Assembly: GCF_002749975.1 (NCBI RefSeq) | Contig: NZ_PEIG01000009.1 | Location: forward strand, 186,001-250,000 | Source of the DNA: Gloeocapsopsis sp. IPPAS B-1203 | GTDB lineage: Bacteria > Cyanobacteriota > Cyanobacteriia > Cyanobacteriales > Chroococcidiopsidaceae | Direction: 5' to 3' | Length of the DNA stretch: 64,000 nt | In this document: in pieces, positions 1-10,236 of the stretch | How the letters are laid out: every line of letters begins with the position of its first letter | How positions within the stretch are numbered: position 1 is the stretch's first letter | Made by a program: the position numbers and the translations under genes | The notes under the pieces: generated by a model | What the model was told of the DNA's origin: nothing | Seen by the model: the letters and a program-made list of their open reading frames with translations, nothing else | The model's database searches: none

Positions 1-1
1 T

Positions 2-763
2 GACTTTGTACATGAAATGGTGCGCTGGGGTGAGTTAGACAAGTTTCCCCCTGGCACAACTGTCCTGGATGTTGGCTGTGGTATTGGGGGAAGCAGTCGC
101 ATTTTGGCACAAGATTATCGGTTTGCTGTCACCGGAATTACGATTAGCCCGACTCAAGTGCTTCGTGCCCAGCAGCTGACTCCCAAAGACTTAGATGTCC
201 GGTTTCAGGTAGACGATGCTATGGCGATGTCGTTTCCTGATGCTAGTTTTGATGTCGTCTGGTCAATTGAGGCAGGTCCCCATATGCCTGATAAAGCAAT
301 CTTTGCCAAAGAGTTGATGCGAGTGTTAAAGCCTGGTGGCGTGCTAGTAGTTGCTGATTGGAATCAGCGAGATGCGCGTCAAAAGCCGCTCAATTTTTGG
401 GAAAAGCCTGTCATGCGACAACTGCTAGATCAATGGTCTCATCCTGAATTTTCCAGTATTGAAGGATTTGCTGAACTTTTGGCAGAGACAGGATTTGTTG
501 AAGGAAAAGTTATCACTGCTGATTGGACAGAACCAACTCTACCATCTTGGATTGATTCAATTTGGCAAGGCGTGGCTCGACCTGAAGGCTTGGTACGGTT
601 TGGTTTACTAGGATTGCTCAAGTCTTTGCGAGAAGTCCCAACTCTACTTCTGATGCGGTTAGCATTTGGCACAGGACTTTGCCGATTTGGTATGTTTCGC
701 GCTATCCGAAACAATCAAGAAACAGCAAATGAGTTGCAAGCAGTTCATGCGAAGGCAAAATAA
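2..763 (+). CDS. MPBQ/MSBQ methyltransferase, 5' end cut by window edge
   Basis: The reading frame is open from the window edge, so the N-terminus is missing; the first internal ATG is at 17 but codons before it (FVHE) also fit the family. The SAM-binding glycine motif VLDVGCGIGGSS is followed by PDASFDVVWSIEAGPHMPD and by LKPGGVLVVADWNQRD. These match cyanobacterial 2-methyl-6-phytyl/solanesyl-benzoquinone methyltransferase (Sll0418 type), which methylates the quinol ring in plastoquinone and tocopherol synthesis. The family is about 320 residues, so roughly 65 residues lie upstream of the window. The C-terminal region with EVPTLLLMRLAFG is complete. The nearest alternative is another gamma-tocopherol-type methyltransferase, but the C-terminal half favours the MPBQ enzyme. 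Confidence 0.85.
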   Translation, partial: DFVHEMVRWGELDKFPPGTTVLDVGCGIGGSSRILAQDYRFAVTGITISPTQVLRAQQLTPKDLDVRFQVDDAMAMSFPDASFDVVWSIEAGPHMPDKAIFAKELMRVLKPGGVLVVADWNQRDARQKPLNFWEKPVMRQLLDQWSHPEFSSIEGFAELLAETGFVEGKVITADWTEPTLPSWIDSIWQGVARPEGLVRFGLLGLLKSLREVPTLLLMRLAFGTGLCRFGMFRAIRNNQETANELQAVHAKAK

Positions 764-989
764 TGTTACTAGATCAATAAAGTCTATCTTCTGGCAAATG
801 CACACTATTAAGCAGCACATTGCTCATGACTTTCAGGAGATCTATAAAGTTATGGTCTCCGGTGCGCGATCGCTTCTTGGCTAGTGTTAGAGGAAGTTGT
901 AAGTATAATTACAACCGTTCAATAATATGACTGTTTTATTTTCACTTAAACCAATGTAAAGCGGACATTAATAGGAAAACGTACACAAA

Positions 990-1063
<74 letters not shown>

Positions 1064-1270
1064 CTACTACTTATAAGTAGTCATCATTGACTCTAAAGCA
1101 TTCTAACACATACCTGTTCGCCCACTGAATTTTGTATTTTGTTTGGGTCAAAAATAGGTCAGAAACCGTAGGGCAGGTAACGATAGAAATGCTGAAAGTA
1201 GAGTGTTATGTAGTCGGTTAGTCAACACATAAAGGGAAAGAGATCAAATATTCTTTCCCTTAATTGACCG

Positions 1271-4024
1271 CTAACGCCGAGGTAACAAAGCAATAGGATT
1301 AACGGCTCCTTTACCTGAAGGATGGACTTCAAAATGCAAGTGAGGACCTGTACTAAAACCAGTGCTACCCATCTCTGCAATATGTTGTCCTTGTTCTACT
1401 TCTTGCCCTGCACGCACTAAGATTCGGTTATTGTGAGCATAGCGAGTAAGAGAACCATTCGGGTGTCTAATATCGACTAAATTTCCATAACCTCCAGAAT
1501 TCCAGCCTGCCCTGACAACAACACCAGAAGCGGCAGCAAAAATAGGAGTTCCGACAGGTGCTGCAACATCAATGCCGCGGTGCATTCTTCCCCAACGCCA
1601 GCCATAGCCAGAAGAGAGAACGCCTTTTGCAGGCCAAATATAACCGTTGAATGGTGCTGACATGCCAGTTCTAGGCAAATACATATCTGCTGCACCCAAC
1701 GGTGGTAGTTCTGGAGATACCTGTCGTCCTCGTAGCGAGTGTAGCGCTTCAGTCGGATCGACATCAGTAGGTGCAGTTGCTAGTCTAGCTCTAATTGTCT
1801 TGGAGTTAGAATTACTTGCCTGAGCAACGCGAAATTCTGGATTAACGGGTTCAGCTGTAATTGCGCGGGGGCGGCTAGGACTATTAGCTACAGAAGCTAC
1901 TGGTTTAGTTTTCGCCAAAGGCGCAGCAACACTTACAATTTCTGTTGCTTTAGTTTGCTGCTCAGTAACAGCACCTGAAGAACTAGCAAGTTGAGTAGTG
2001 TATTTTTGTCGCAACTGTTCAATTTCTGCTTGCAATCCTCGAACGTAAAAACTCGGTGGATCAAGCGGCTCTTCGTTAGATAAACTACCACCCATACCAG
2101 TTGAGTTGTTCACAACTTGGGGTGCAGGCTGCGTTGTTAGATTGTTATGAGCTAATGCGGGCGCTTGCCCTTCGCCGTTGTTGGTGATTGTCGCAGATAC
2201 TACTGGCACAACTGCGATTTGCTGTGGAGGACGATCGCTGACACTTATATTTTGAGCAACAGCACCGTTGTATGCCGACGTCGGAATAGTAATGTTTTGG
2301 TTAATCTGGAGCCGATCGGGATTAGAGATTTGGTTAGCAGCGATCAACTCATGTAGTGGAATGTCATATTCACGAGCGATCGCAGTTAATGTATCTCCTG
2401 GTTTGACTTGGTATGCTGTTGATAACGCCGCTTGGACACTTACTGTAGCTGTGTCCTCAATGGCTTGAGAAATGACATAAACTGTGTCTGGTGTGTTTAA
2501 CTCAGGCTCGGCAACTACATTTTGCTTCTCTGCTGTTTGAGTTCGTAACCGCTGCGCAAGAGCTTGTAGTCTTGCAGTTTCTGTATCTTGAGCTACTGTA
2601 TCCTGTGTAGAACTTGGTGTGACATTCTGTAGCTCGTTAGTAACTCCAAATTCTGCTGGTTTTAGCAATGTTGCATTAGCTGAATTTTGAGTAGAGTCAA
2701 TTTGTGTCTCTTGTTTTTGTTGCGCACTCGCACTGTTTACATTTACTTGTGGAATGACTTCCTCAGGTGTTGTTCCTACAGATTTCTTGATCTCAACAAC
2801 GATACCATTACTGCTGGGTTCAATTGCTGTTTGAGTTCTAGTAGTAGGCGCAATATTGAGCGGGTCTAAGCTGCGTGTAGACTGTGGAGTATTAAAAATA
2901 GATGGTGATACAATTTGTGGAACTTGAGTATTGACAATAAAACTTTGATTCCCGCCTGCTGGCTGCGAGTCTACAGTTGCCTTTTTTTCTGGTGATACCA
3001 CATCACTAGGTCTACTTGCCTGATTTTGACTTGGCACTTCATAGTTAGACTGGCTAGGGACTGGTGTTGGTTGATTAAGCTGGATATTGCTGTTATTTGC
3101 ATCTTGTCTAGCAGTTTCCACAATCTGTGGAGTTACTAGATTGTTTGTAGACGAACTGAACTCCTCAGACCGCAACTTTGCCGCACTATTTATTGAGTGG
3201 TTCGACTGTTGCTTTAAGCGATGAACTAACAACTTTTGTCTAGCACTAACAGTATTGCTATCTTTCGTTGTTGCTGATGCTGTATTTTGCAGTTGATTGC
3301 GACTAGTATTGCTGACTGGCTGTGTAGATGAGTCCTGCTGAAGTGCACTCGACTGATTTACTTTATTCGCTGATTTTAATCTCTGTACCAAGCGCTCTTG
3401 ACGCTCCACAGCTGGTGCTTTATCTGTATTGGCTTGGTGATGATTTACAGTAGTGATTTCTACTCGGCTTGGTGCTATTGATTTGGGTTTTGTATTTGTG
3501 CTTGGACTTGCATTTATCACTAAATTTTGCTGCCGCTGTTCAACTTGAATCGGAGTTGTGGCAGGCGTTTTCACTTGCACTGTGCTTTTCGCAGTAGGAG
3601 GACTCACTGGCTGAGACACATTACTCTTTACTGGTAACTCAGGAGCAGGTGCAATCGGCATAGGAACCGCAGTATTCACTGGCGCTGGTATAGCTTCTAT
3701 GACTACTGATTTTGGCTGTGTTGGGGTGGTTGTTGCCACCGACACCTTACTAGCTGTTGGTTCTTCACCTTGTGGTATTTCAGCTGCCGGCGCGCGATCG
3801 TGTCGAGTCAGTAAAAGGTTGGGTCCTCCCATTGAAATCGCGATCGCCATCATCGCGACCGAAGTGCGCACTCGCCGTTTGACCTTGGGCTGAACGGGCT
3901 GCAATTGTTCCTCTGAAACTGCTTTACTTTCTGCACTAGTAGGAACAGCCTTAACCTTTTTCATCCATGCTCTTTTCAAAAATGACCTCCTATGAGCAAT
4001 AGGGCTTACCTGATCTCGATTCAT
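1271..4024 (-). CDS. LysM and M23 peptidase domain envelope protein (917 aa)
   Basis: A short basic N-terminus leads to one hydrophobic segment at about residues 54-73, consistent with a single membrane anchor. Residues about 85-535 are low-complexity, rich in Gln, Thr, Ser, Pro and Asn. One LysM domain follows at about 538-582 (YQVKPGDTLTAIAREYDIP), then a second linker. A C-terminal M23 (LytM) domain occupies about 790-915, with HRGID near residue 813 and HLHFEV near 896, giving the HxxxD and HxH zinc ligands. The protein probably binds and cuts, or scaffolds, peptidoglycan; with these ligands intact it is likely an active endopeptidase. It stands alone, with gaps on both sides. Start ATG at 4024. 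Confidence 0.85.
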   Translation of the reverse strand: MNRDQVSPIAHRRSFLKRAWMKKVKAVPTSAESKAVSEEQLQPVQPKVKRRVRTSVAMMAIAISMGGPNLLLTRHDRAPAAEIPQGEEPTASKVSVATTTPTQPKSVVIEAIPAPVNTAVPMPIAPAPELPVKSNVSQPVSPPTAKSTVQVKTPATTPIQVEQRQQNLVINASPSTNTKPKSIAPSRVEITTVNHHQANTDKAPAVERQERLVQRLKSANKVNQSSALQQDSSTQPVSNTSRNQLQNTASATTKDSNTVSARQKLLVHRLKQQSNHSINSAAKLRSEEFSSSTNNLVTPQIVETARQDANNSNIQLNQPTPVPSQSNYEVPSQNQASRPSDVVSPEKKATVDSQPAGGNQSFIVNTQVPQIVSPSIFNTPQSTRSLDPLNIAPTTRTQTAIEPSSNGIVVEIKKSVGTTPEEVIPQVNVNSASAQQKQETQIDSTQNSANATLLKPAEFGVTNELQNVTPSSTQDTVAQDTETARLQALAQRLRTQTAEKQNVVAEPELNTPDTVYVISQAIEDTATVSVQAALSTAYQVKPGDTLTAIAREYDIPLHELIAANQISNPDRLQINQNITIPTSAYNGAVAQNISVSDRPPQQIAVVPVVSATITNNGEGQAPALAHNNLTTQPAPQVVNNSTGMGGSLSNEEPLDPPSFYVRGLQAEIEQLRQKYTTQLASSSGAVTEQQTKATEIVSVAAPLAKTKPVASVANSPSRPRAITAEPVNPEFRVAQASNSNSKTIRARLATAPTDVDPTEALHSLRGRQVSPELPPLGAADMYLPRTGMSAPFNGYIWPAKGVLSSGYGWRWGRMHRGIDVAAPVGTPIFAAASGVVVRAGWNSGGYGNLVDIRHPNGSLTRYAHNNRILVRAGQEVEQGQHIAEMGSTGFSTGPHLHFEVHPSGKGAVNPIALLPRR

Positions 4025-4777
4025 CGAGTTTATTACTAGTTAATGAATTAGGCTACTACTTTTGATAGATTCACCTCGCACCCAGTAGACATACTTAAGC
4101 AAGATTACTAAGCATTTTTGATTTAGACAAGTTTACATCAACTCGTAACAATTGCAACTAGTGATTTTTTCACCTTTTTCGCTGGTTGATTGCTATGACC
4201 ATCAGACTGTAACAAGTAGCAGTTGCCACTATCATTGATGCGCGCGATCGCAATTGTGATGTAATTAATTTTTTTTACAAAATTAAAACTAGCTGTGCTC
4301 ATACCCATTAATGCTGCTATTTTGCCCATCCGACTACTGATGCTTCATTTGATTGTTTGTGTGTCTTGTGCGCTTAGCGATTCTAAGCACTATGTTTAAT
4401 CTGCCTTCTAACCGCAATTAGAAGAACTCTTAGGCAAGTACAATAACTCAGCTTGTTGATTGTACTCGCTTTAATCAGGTTTGATCCTGAAAGACTTAAC
4501 ATATTTAGTCTATTTAGAATGAATAAAATCTATCGCTTTCTGCTGCTAAAAGCTCTTTTTTACTATAAAAATTTCTTATGAATAATGAGCAGATGCCATT
4601 GTTGAGCTAAGGCAAAGCTGTTCATACTTCATTTTTTTAATTGACGTATAAATTGATGCTGATAACCTCAACAATTTTCTGTATGACTATAAGCGTAAGT
4701 CATTAAATATTAATTCAAGCAAAAATACTTAAAATGTAGGAAAATACAAGCTGATCGGCGCATCTTTACAAACAAAC
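4025..4777. other. Gene-poor gap of 753 bp
   Basis: An AT-rich stretch between two minus-strand genes. The only open frame is a 63-codon one on the minus strand at 4138-4329, rich in Ile, Asn and Lys. It has no clear ribosome binding site and resembles no family I know. I see no tRNA, riboswitch or mobile element. Part of it is probably the promoter and leader of the M23 gene. Confidence 0.5.
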
Positions 4778-5239
4778 TCAGATCAGAAGTCCTAATTGAC
4801 GTCGAGCTTCAAATAACCCTATAGCAGCACTTACTGAGAGATTTAAGCTACGAACCTTTGGGTGTGGCATGGGAATATAAACTGTAGCGGTACATTCAGA
4901 TATAATTTCAGGCGACAAACCTGTTGTTTCGCTACCAAAAAGTAGCCAATCATCAGCTTGAAACTGGAACGCAGCGTAATTGTTTTTTCCCCTCACACTA
5001 AACCCAATCGTACGCCCACCGCGTTGTTTGTAGTGAGTTTGAAAAGTATAAAGTGATTCATGGTAGTGTAGATTTACGTAGGGCCAATAATCTAAACCTG
5101 CTCGCTTCACATAGCGATCGCTAATTTCAAATCCTAGTGGTCCTACTAAATGAAGCTCAGTACCTGTTGCGGCACAAGTACGAGCAATATTTCCAGTATT
5201 TGGGGGAATTTGGGGGTGAACTAAGACAATCTGAGGCAT
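4778..5239 (-). CDS. trmL: tRNA (cytidine/uridine-34 2'-O)-methyltransferase TrmL
   Basis: A 153-residue SPOUT methyltransferase, the usual length for TrmL/YibK. The N-terminus MPQIVLVHPQIPPNTGNIAR carries the characteristic N-x-G-N-x-x-R signature. Family motif 2 appears as LLFGSETTGLSPEI, and motif 3, the trefoil-knot SAM site, as IPMPHPKVRSLNLSVSAAIG. The enzyme 2'-O-methylates the wobble base of leucine tRNAs in the cytoplasm. It is a single-gene unit. ATG start. Confidence 0.93.
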   Translation of the reverse strand: MPQIVLVHPQIPPNTGNIARTCAATGTELHLVGPLGFEISDRYVKRAGLDYWPYVNLHYHESLYTFQTHYKQRGGRTIGFSVRGKNNYAAFQFQADDWLLFGSETTGLSPEIISECTATVYIPMPHPKVRSLNLSVSAAIGLFEARRQLGLLI

Positions 5240-5406
5240 TTGTTCTTGATCCGACTTAGAACATCATAATCGTGTGGGTTCCAGTCAGTACATATCTATA
5301 GCCAAACTATAGGTTTTTTAAATAATAGAATGCTCAATAACATTGATTAAATATTTTAAATTCTCCTCATATTTTAAACTTTTATGCTTTTTTCGCTATC
5401 CCTTGA

Positions 5407-6561
5407 CTAAGCAGCTACAGGAGGAGAACATAATTCAGTTTCTAGTTCGCGTTCGCGTTCGCGCATTGCTAAGCTTGCTTGAGTTACAATTTGCCGAATA
5501 TCAAAACCGCAAGAATGAAGTTGCAACCACTGCTGTGCTTCATTACCTTCGCGGAGAATTTTTTGGACTGGTGAAAGAAAACAGTTAAAGCCACTTTGTT
5601 TAGCGATCGCCCAAACATCTTGATAAATTTCTGCAATCCAATCTCGTGCTAAGATGCTTCTGCCATCTTGCCAATGCGTCAACTGAGCATTTAAACCGTA
5701 GTGTGCTGCGGCAGTTTCATTAGCTATCGTAATTGCCAAAAGTTCTTCGGGAAGGTTTGTTGCAGGTAAAGTACTATTTTCAAGTGGGTCGAGGCTGGGA
5801 TTGGCAATGAGTTGTAAAAGCCGTGCTTCGAGTAAAGCAGCGATCGCAAGTAAACTAATTGGATCGCTCACAAGATCGCAAATCCGTAATTCTAAACGAT
5901 TTAAGTCATACGGGCGGCGATCGCCATTTGGTCGTACTGATACCCACAAGTGCCGTACGTTTTGCATCGTACCTGCTGCTAACTGTTCTTCTACCCAACG
6001 AGTATGATGTGCGTGACTTTCAAATAAAGGTACGTGAGTGGGAGTTTGGGGAAATAATCCCCAGCGTGTTGAATGATAGCCTGTTGCTTTGCCATCCAGA
6101 AAAGGAGATGCGGCACTTAAAGCTAGATATAGTGGCGCTTCTACTCGTACCAAACGACACGCACGTAATAATGTTTCCGGATCTTTAATACCGATATTGA
6201 TGTGAACGCTGGCAGTGACTACTTTAGTACCATAGGTTTGTTCAATATAGTCATGATAAGAATTACTCGGATCAGAGCGGAAAAAGCGATCGCTTCCACC
6301 CAAAGCCAGCGTACTTCCAGGTATTAAAGTATAGTTGCCTAATTTTTGAAGAAATTCGCGTAACTGTAATCGCGGACGCAGCAAGGCACATAGTAAGTCT
6401 TCATATTTCCACAAAGGTGGAGTTGTATATTCTACATTGCGACTATCTGGCTCGCGAACAAATCCATCTAAACCGGCTACAATTTTGTCTGAAAGACCGA
6501 TAACATCACCCTGGGGCGTACCAGTGTACATTTCGACTTCAAAACCTTTTGATAGCAGCAC
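5407..6561 (-). CDS. gshA: Glutamate-cysteine ligase, cyanobacterial type
   Basis: A 384-residue protein beginning LLSKGFEVEMYTGTPQG, the hallmark N-terminus of cyanobacterial GshA. It makes gamma-glutamylcysteine, the first step of glutathione synthesis. Internal family segments include SRNVEYTTPPLWKYE, TASVHINIGIKDPE and GYHSTRWGLFPQTPTHVPLF. The start is GTG at 6561, with GAGGGAA a few bases upstream in the right place for a ribosome binding site; no ATG fits. Glutathione-dependent gloB lies far downstream at 47.6 kb and is not linked. Confidence 0.92.
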   Translation of the reverse strand: MLLSKGFEVEMYTGTPQGDVIGLSDKIVAGLDGFVREPDSRNVEYTTPPLWKYEDLLCALLRPRLQLREFLQKLGNYTLIPGSTLALGGSDRFFRSDPSNSYHDYIEQTYGTKVVTASVHINIGIKDPETLLRACRLVRVEAPLYLALSAASPFLDGKATGYHSTRWGLFPQTPTHVPLFESHAHHTRWVEEQLAAGTMQNVRHLWVSVRPNGDRRPYDLNRLELRICDLVSDPISLLAIAALLEARLLQLIANPSLDPLENSTLPATNLPEELLAITIANETAAAHYGLNAQLTHWQDGRSILARDWIAEIYQDVWAIAKQSGFNCFLSPVQKILREGNEAQQWLQLHSCGFDIRQIVTQASLAMRERERELETELCSPPVAA

Positions 6562-6750
6562 GGTGTTCCCTCGAATTTGGCTAGATTTTTATGTTTTTAC
6601 AGTGTAAATCTGTGATTTTCACTACGCATCCGTCAAGAGTTTAGCATCTCATCTGTAGCATTTTAAAAGCTGTGTCTTTATGCACTATTTAACAGCGAAC
6701 ATCTATCGAAGGGCATAATTAAATTATAGAAATCACAAGGCTTAGTGGTA

Positions 6751-7665
6751 TCACCTGTAATGATGATAAACTTCACTAGCGGCTCGATGCAGTAAAGAGT
6801 GGCGATAAACCAAACTTTTAAAATCATCTGCATAACCGCCACCAATGACACAAGCAACAGGATAACCACTACTAACACAGGTACTTAAAACTTGCATTTC
6901 GCGGCGATAGATCCCAGCATCAGTTAAAGCTAATTTACCCAAGCGATCGCCCGCGTGTGGATCGACACCAGCGTCGTATAACACTAAATCTGGCTTCACT
7001 TGTGCAAGTAAATCAGGTAAGTAGCTTGCTAAAGTTTGCAAATAGGCATCGTCTTCCATTCCCGCTGGTAAGGGAACATCCAAATCACTTTTTTGTTTAG
7101 TTCCAGGAAAATTAACCTCACAGTGCATCGAAAATGTAAAAACACTGGCATCATCTTGAAAGATATAGGCAGTGCCGTCTCCCTGATGCACATCCAAGTC
7201 TATAATTAGTACTTTTTCAACAAGTTGCAACTTTTGTAAAACGCGGGCTGCGATCGCCAAATCGTTGAAAATACAAAAACCAGAACCATAACTGGGAAAA
7301 GCATGATGTGTTCCTCCCGCAGTGTTACAAGCTAAACCATGACCGAGGGCTAATTTAGCAGTCAGAATTGTCCCACCAACAGCAATACAAGTGCGATTGA
7401 CTAGCGCAGAACTCCAAGGTAAGCCAATACGGCGTTGGGCTTTAGCATCAAGTGTACCTGTAGAGTAAGCTTGAACATACTCTGGAGTATGAATCAATGT
7501 TATCCATTCAGTTAGTGGATAGTCTGGGGTATGAAATTGTGCAGGATGTGCTACGCCATCTGCTATGAGTAGTTCATAGAGTTGGCTAAACTTAGGCATG
7601 GGAAAGCGATGACCTGCGGGTAGAGGTACTACGTAGTTAGGATGATAAATAATTGGTAAGTCCAT
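6751..7665 (-). CDS. Histone-deacetylase-superfamily hydrolase
   Basis: A 304-residue arginase/deacetylase-fold protein. The order of motifs is that of class IV-like bacterial HDACs: GGTHHAFPSYGSGFCIFND (catalytic His pair), DLDVHQGDGTAY (zinc ligands Asp and His), YDAGVDPHAGDRLG (second zinc Asp) and GGGYADD near the C-terminus. All metal ligands are present, so it is probably active. The substrate in bacteria is usually acetylated small molecules, polyamines or acetyl-CoA synthetase, and cannot be told here. Single gene, ATG start. Confidence 0.88.
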   Translation of the reverse strand: MDLPIIYHPNYVVPLPAGHRFPMPKFSQLYELLIADGVAHPAQFHTPDYPLTEWITLIHTPEYVQAYSTGTLDAKAQRRIGLPWSSALVNRTCIAVGGTILTAKLALGHGLACNTAGGTHHAFPSYGSGFCIFNDLAIAARVLQKLQLVEKVLIIDLDVHQGDGTAYIFQDDASVFTFSMHCEVNFPGTKQKSDLDVPLPAGMEDDAYLQTLASYLPDLLAQVKPDLVLYDAGVDPHAGDRLGKLALTDAGIYRREMQVLSTCVSSGYPVACVIGGGYADDFKSLVYRHSLLHRAASEVYHHYR

Positions 7666-7811
7666 TTTTAGCAGTTAGCGGTTAGCTTTTAGCCATTAGC
7701 TAGTAGACAATGAGCCTACGTACTTACTATTCGCAGTTATTGATTTTAATGACAAGTATCCCAATGTAGCTTTCAAATTGAAGTGATATAGAAGCGATCG
7801 CAATTTAGATA

Positions 7812-8333
7812 ATGCATATGGAAGGTAAAATACTTTGGCAGCAAGGGAACTCCAAACCAGAAAATCTCAACAATTTTGCGGTTATTAGTCAATGGTGGTC
7901 AAGTTTAGCAAATAAACAAGTGATGCTAGCGCAGCGCATGATTCCTCAAACGGGAGACGTTGACGAACTTGACTGGGAGTTACAACGCTTTGATGAAGTT
8001 TTTGAAATCAAAAGCCCAGAAATTCGTGGTATTACGCTTTATTGGCAAAAACCCGACTCACCGCAAGTCCGTAACACCACACCGCATCAGTTAGTCTTCG
8101 ATACTCGCCAACAGCAGTTATATATCTTCCCACAGTCACAAAAACAACTCGTCATCCGTGTAGCCCTACGAGGAATAAGCTATGAAACTATTGAAGTTAA
8201 AAATCCTCACTGGTTATACCGCCGTGTAGGAGAAAACCACATTCTCACGCTACGAGACAATCAGCAACAACTAGAAGTGAAAATTACTCTCAATCCTAAT
8301 AGTCTTAGTCAATTAAAAGAACAAATTCCATAA
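7812..8333 (+). CDS. Conserved-looking cyanobacterial protein of unknown function (173 aa)
   Basis: I do not recognise a characterised family. The protein is soluble, with no signal peptide or membrane segment. The central part alternates short beta-like stretches (RGITLYWQKPD, LYIFPQSQKQLVIRVALRG, NHILTLRDNQQQLEVKITLN), suggesting a beta-sandwich. HIP1 lies just before the start. ATG at 7812, with a second in-frame ATG at 7818 that is equally possible. It stands between the HDAC gene and dhaK in its own unit. Confidence 0.7.
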   Translation: MHMEGKILWQQGNSKPENLNNFAVISQWWSSLANKQVMLAQRMIPQTGDVDELDWELQRFDEVFEIKSPEIRGITLYWQKPDSPQVRNTTPHQLVFDTRQQQLYIFPQSQKQLVIRVALRGISYETIEVKNPHWLYRRVGENHILTLRDNQQQLEVKITLNPNSLSQLKEQIP

Positions 8334-8473
8334 ATAGAGTGTTGAGTTAAGAAAATTCTTCTAATTCAAAATTCAAAACTAGCCAAAGCGCCACGACTCT
8401 TTAGGATTCAAAACTTTTGATGTGACTTGAAGTTACGTTTACACGTTTTAGCAGTATTGCAGGAGTCACCGCA

Positions 8474-9547
8474 ATGAAAAAGTTGATTAATCGACCAGAA
8501 GATTTTGTGCGTGAGAGTTTGATAGGTATGGCAAAGGCTCATCCTGATCTTTTAAAGGTACAATTTGAGCCAACGTTTGTCTACCGTGCTGTTGCACCTG
8601 TACCAGGGAAAGTTGCGATTGTTTCGGGTGGTGGTAGCGGACATGAACCAATGCACGCAGGGTTTGTTGGCTTGGGAATGCTTGATGCAGCTTGTCCTGG
8701 TGAAGTTTTTACTTCTCCAACTCCCGATCAAATGCTAGCAGCAGCAAAACAAGTTAATGGTGGCGGTGGAATTCTTTATATCGTCAAAAACTATAGTGGC
8801 GATGTGATGAACTTTGAAATGGCAACTGAGTTAGCTCGTGCTGAAGATCTGCGAGTATTGAGTATTTTAATTGATGATGATGTTGCTGTTAAAGATAGTT
8901 TATACACCCAAGGAAGGCGAGGCGTAGGAACAACAATATTAGCTGAGAAAATTTGCGGTGCAGCAGCAGAACAAGGATACGATTTACAGCAAATTGCCGA
9001 TTTGTGTCGCCAAGTTAATCTGAATGGACGCAGTATGGGAGTTGCCTTAACTTCTTGTACTGTACCAGCAAAAGGAACGCCTACTTTTGAATTAGGTGCT
9101 AACGAAATTGAAATGGGAATCGGCATTCACGGCGAACCAGGATGCGAAAGAATGTCGATTAAGTCGGCGGATGAGATGACTGAAATACTCGCAACGTCAA
9201 TTTTTGAGGATGTCGCTTATAGTCGCACAGTACGTGAGTGGGATGAAAATAAAGGGGGATTTGTTGACGTGCAATTAACTGATCCTGAATGGGAAAAGGG
9301 CGATCGCCTTCTCGCTTTTGTTAATGGTATGGGTGGTACGCCACTGGCTGAATTATATATTGTCTATCGCAAACTTGCTGAGCTTTGCGAACAACAAGGA
9401 TATCAAATTGTGCGTAACTTAGTCGGTTCTCATATTACTTCGCTGGATATGCAAGGTTGTTCAATTACACTACTGAAGTTAGATGATGAAATGATTCGAC
9501 TCTGGGATGCACCCGTGAAAACCGCCAGCTGGCGATGGGGAATTTAA
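8474..9547 (+). CDS. dhaK: Dihydroxyacetone kinase, substrate-binding subunit DhaK
   Basis: A 357-residue, full-length Dha[16 protein letters not shown] near the N-terminus carries the active-site His57, and [11 protein letters not shown] carries His219, which forms the covalent hemiaminal with dihydroxyacetone. The stand-alone DhaK length, lacking the fused ATP domain, marks the PTS-type enzyme: DhaL carries ADP and is re-phosphorylated by DhaM. A good ribosome binding site (AGGAG) lies 9 bases before ATG 8474. It is followed directly by dhaL; the matching DhaM fusion is at 16663. Confidence 0.95.
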   Translation: MKKLINRPEDFVRESLIGMAKAHPDLLKVQFEPTFVYRAVAPVPGKVAIVSGGGSGHEPMHAGFVGLGMLDAACPGEVFTSPTPDQMLAAAKQVNGGGGILYIVKNYSGDVMNFEMATELARAEDLRVLSILIDDDVAVKDSLYTQGRRGVGTTILAEKICGAAAEQGYDLQQIADLCRQVNLNGRSMGVALTSCTVPAKGTPTFELGANEIEMGIGIHGEPGCERMSIKSADEMTEILATSIFEDVAYSRTVREWDENKGGFVDVQLTDPEWEKGDRLLAFVNGMGGTPLAELYIVYRKLAELCEQQGYQIVRNLVGSHITSLDMQGCSITLLKLDDEMIRLWDAPVKTASWRWGI

Positions 9548-9549
9548 TC

Positions 9550-10179
9550 ATGGTGACAAAAGAGCAAATTCTACAATGGTTGCAGCAATTCACCAGTGCG
9601 ATCGCCCAAAATAAAGAATATTTAACACAATTAGATGCAGCAATCGGTGATGCGGATCACGGGATCAATATGGATCGTGGTTTTCAAAAAGTCGCAAATC
9701 AGTTATCAAATTTTGCAGAGCAAGATATCAGCAGTATTTTGAAAAGTGTAAGTATGACACTTATCTCTAGTGTCGGTGGTGCTAGTGGTCCATTGTATGG
9801 CAGCTTCTTTTTACGCGCTAGTACCGCAGTTGTAGGAAAACAAGAATTGTCTAACGAAGATATGGTAAGTCTACTGCAAGCAGGGTTAGATGGTGTCTTG
9901 CAACGCGGCAAGGCTCAACTTAGTGATAAAACAATGATTGATGCCCTGTCTCCTGCAGTTACAACTTTTACCCAAATTATTAGGGAAGGAAAAACTACCA
10001 CAGAAGCTATACAACAAGCTACATCTGCAGCAGAACAAGGAATGAAAGCAACTATCCCAATGGTGGCAAAAAAAGGTCGAGCTAGTTACCTAGGCGATCG
10101 CAGTATCAATCATCAAGATCCTGGCGCAACATCCGTTTATTTGATGATCCAGAGTTTATCTGAAGTACTTATTGAGTAA
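9550..10179 (+). CDS. dhaL: Dihydroxyacetone kinase, nucleotide-binding subunit DhaL
   Basis: About 209 residues. The DAAIGDADHGINMDRGF motif supplies the aspartates that hold magnesium-ADP, and SSVGGASGPLYGSFFLRA is the nucleotide phosphate loop of DhaL. GRASYLGDRSINHQDPGATS is the family C-terminal signature. The chosen start is ATG 9550, 2 bp after the dhaK stop; an ATG at 9535 overlaps dhaK and would add five residues. In PTS-type systems DhaL transfers phosphate from its bound ATP to dihydroxyacetone on DhaK and is recharged by DhaM. Confidence 0.94.
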   Translation: MVTKEQILQWLQQFTSAIAQNKEYLTQLDAAIGDADHGINMDRGFQKVANQLSNFAEQDISSILKSVSMTLISSVGGASGPLYGSFFLRASTAVVGKQELSNEDMVSLLQAGLDGVLQRGKAQLSDKTMIDALSPAVTTFTQIIREGKTTTEAIQQATSAAEQGMKATIPMVAKKGRASYLGDRSINHQDPGATSVYLMIQSLSEVLIE

Positions 10180-10190
10180 CTAGATACAAC

Positions 10191-10224
10191 AATTACCAAT
10201 TACCAATCACCTATTACCAATTAG
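10191..10224. repeat. Short tandem repeat, TTACCAA type
   Basis: Imperfect repeats of the unit ATTACCA (reverse complement TGGTAAT) just after dhaL. Related copies occur near 28.75, 39.36, 53.31 and 59.10 kb. This is the heptameric STRR class common between cyanobacterial genes. Confidence 0.75.
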
Positions 10225-10236
10225 CAGCAACACTTT

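Noticed and set aside
4138-4329. 63-codon minus-strand frame
   Set aside because: No ribosome binding site or family signal; kept only as a note in the gap entry.
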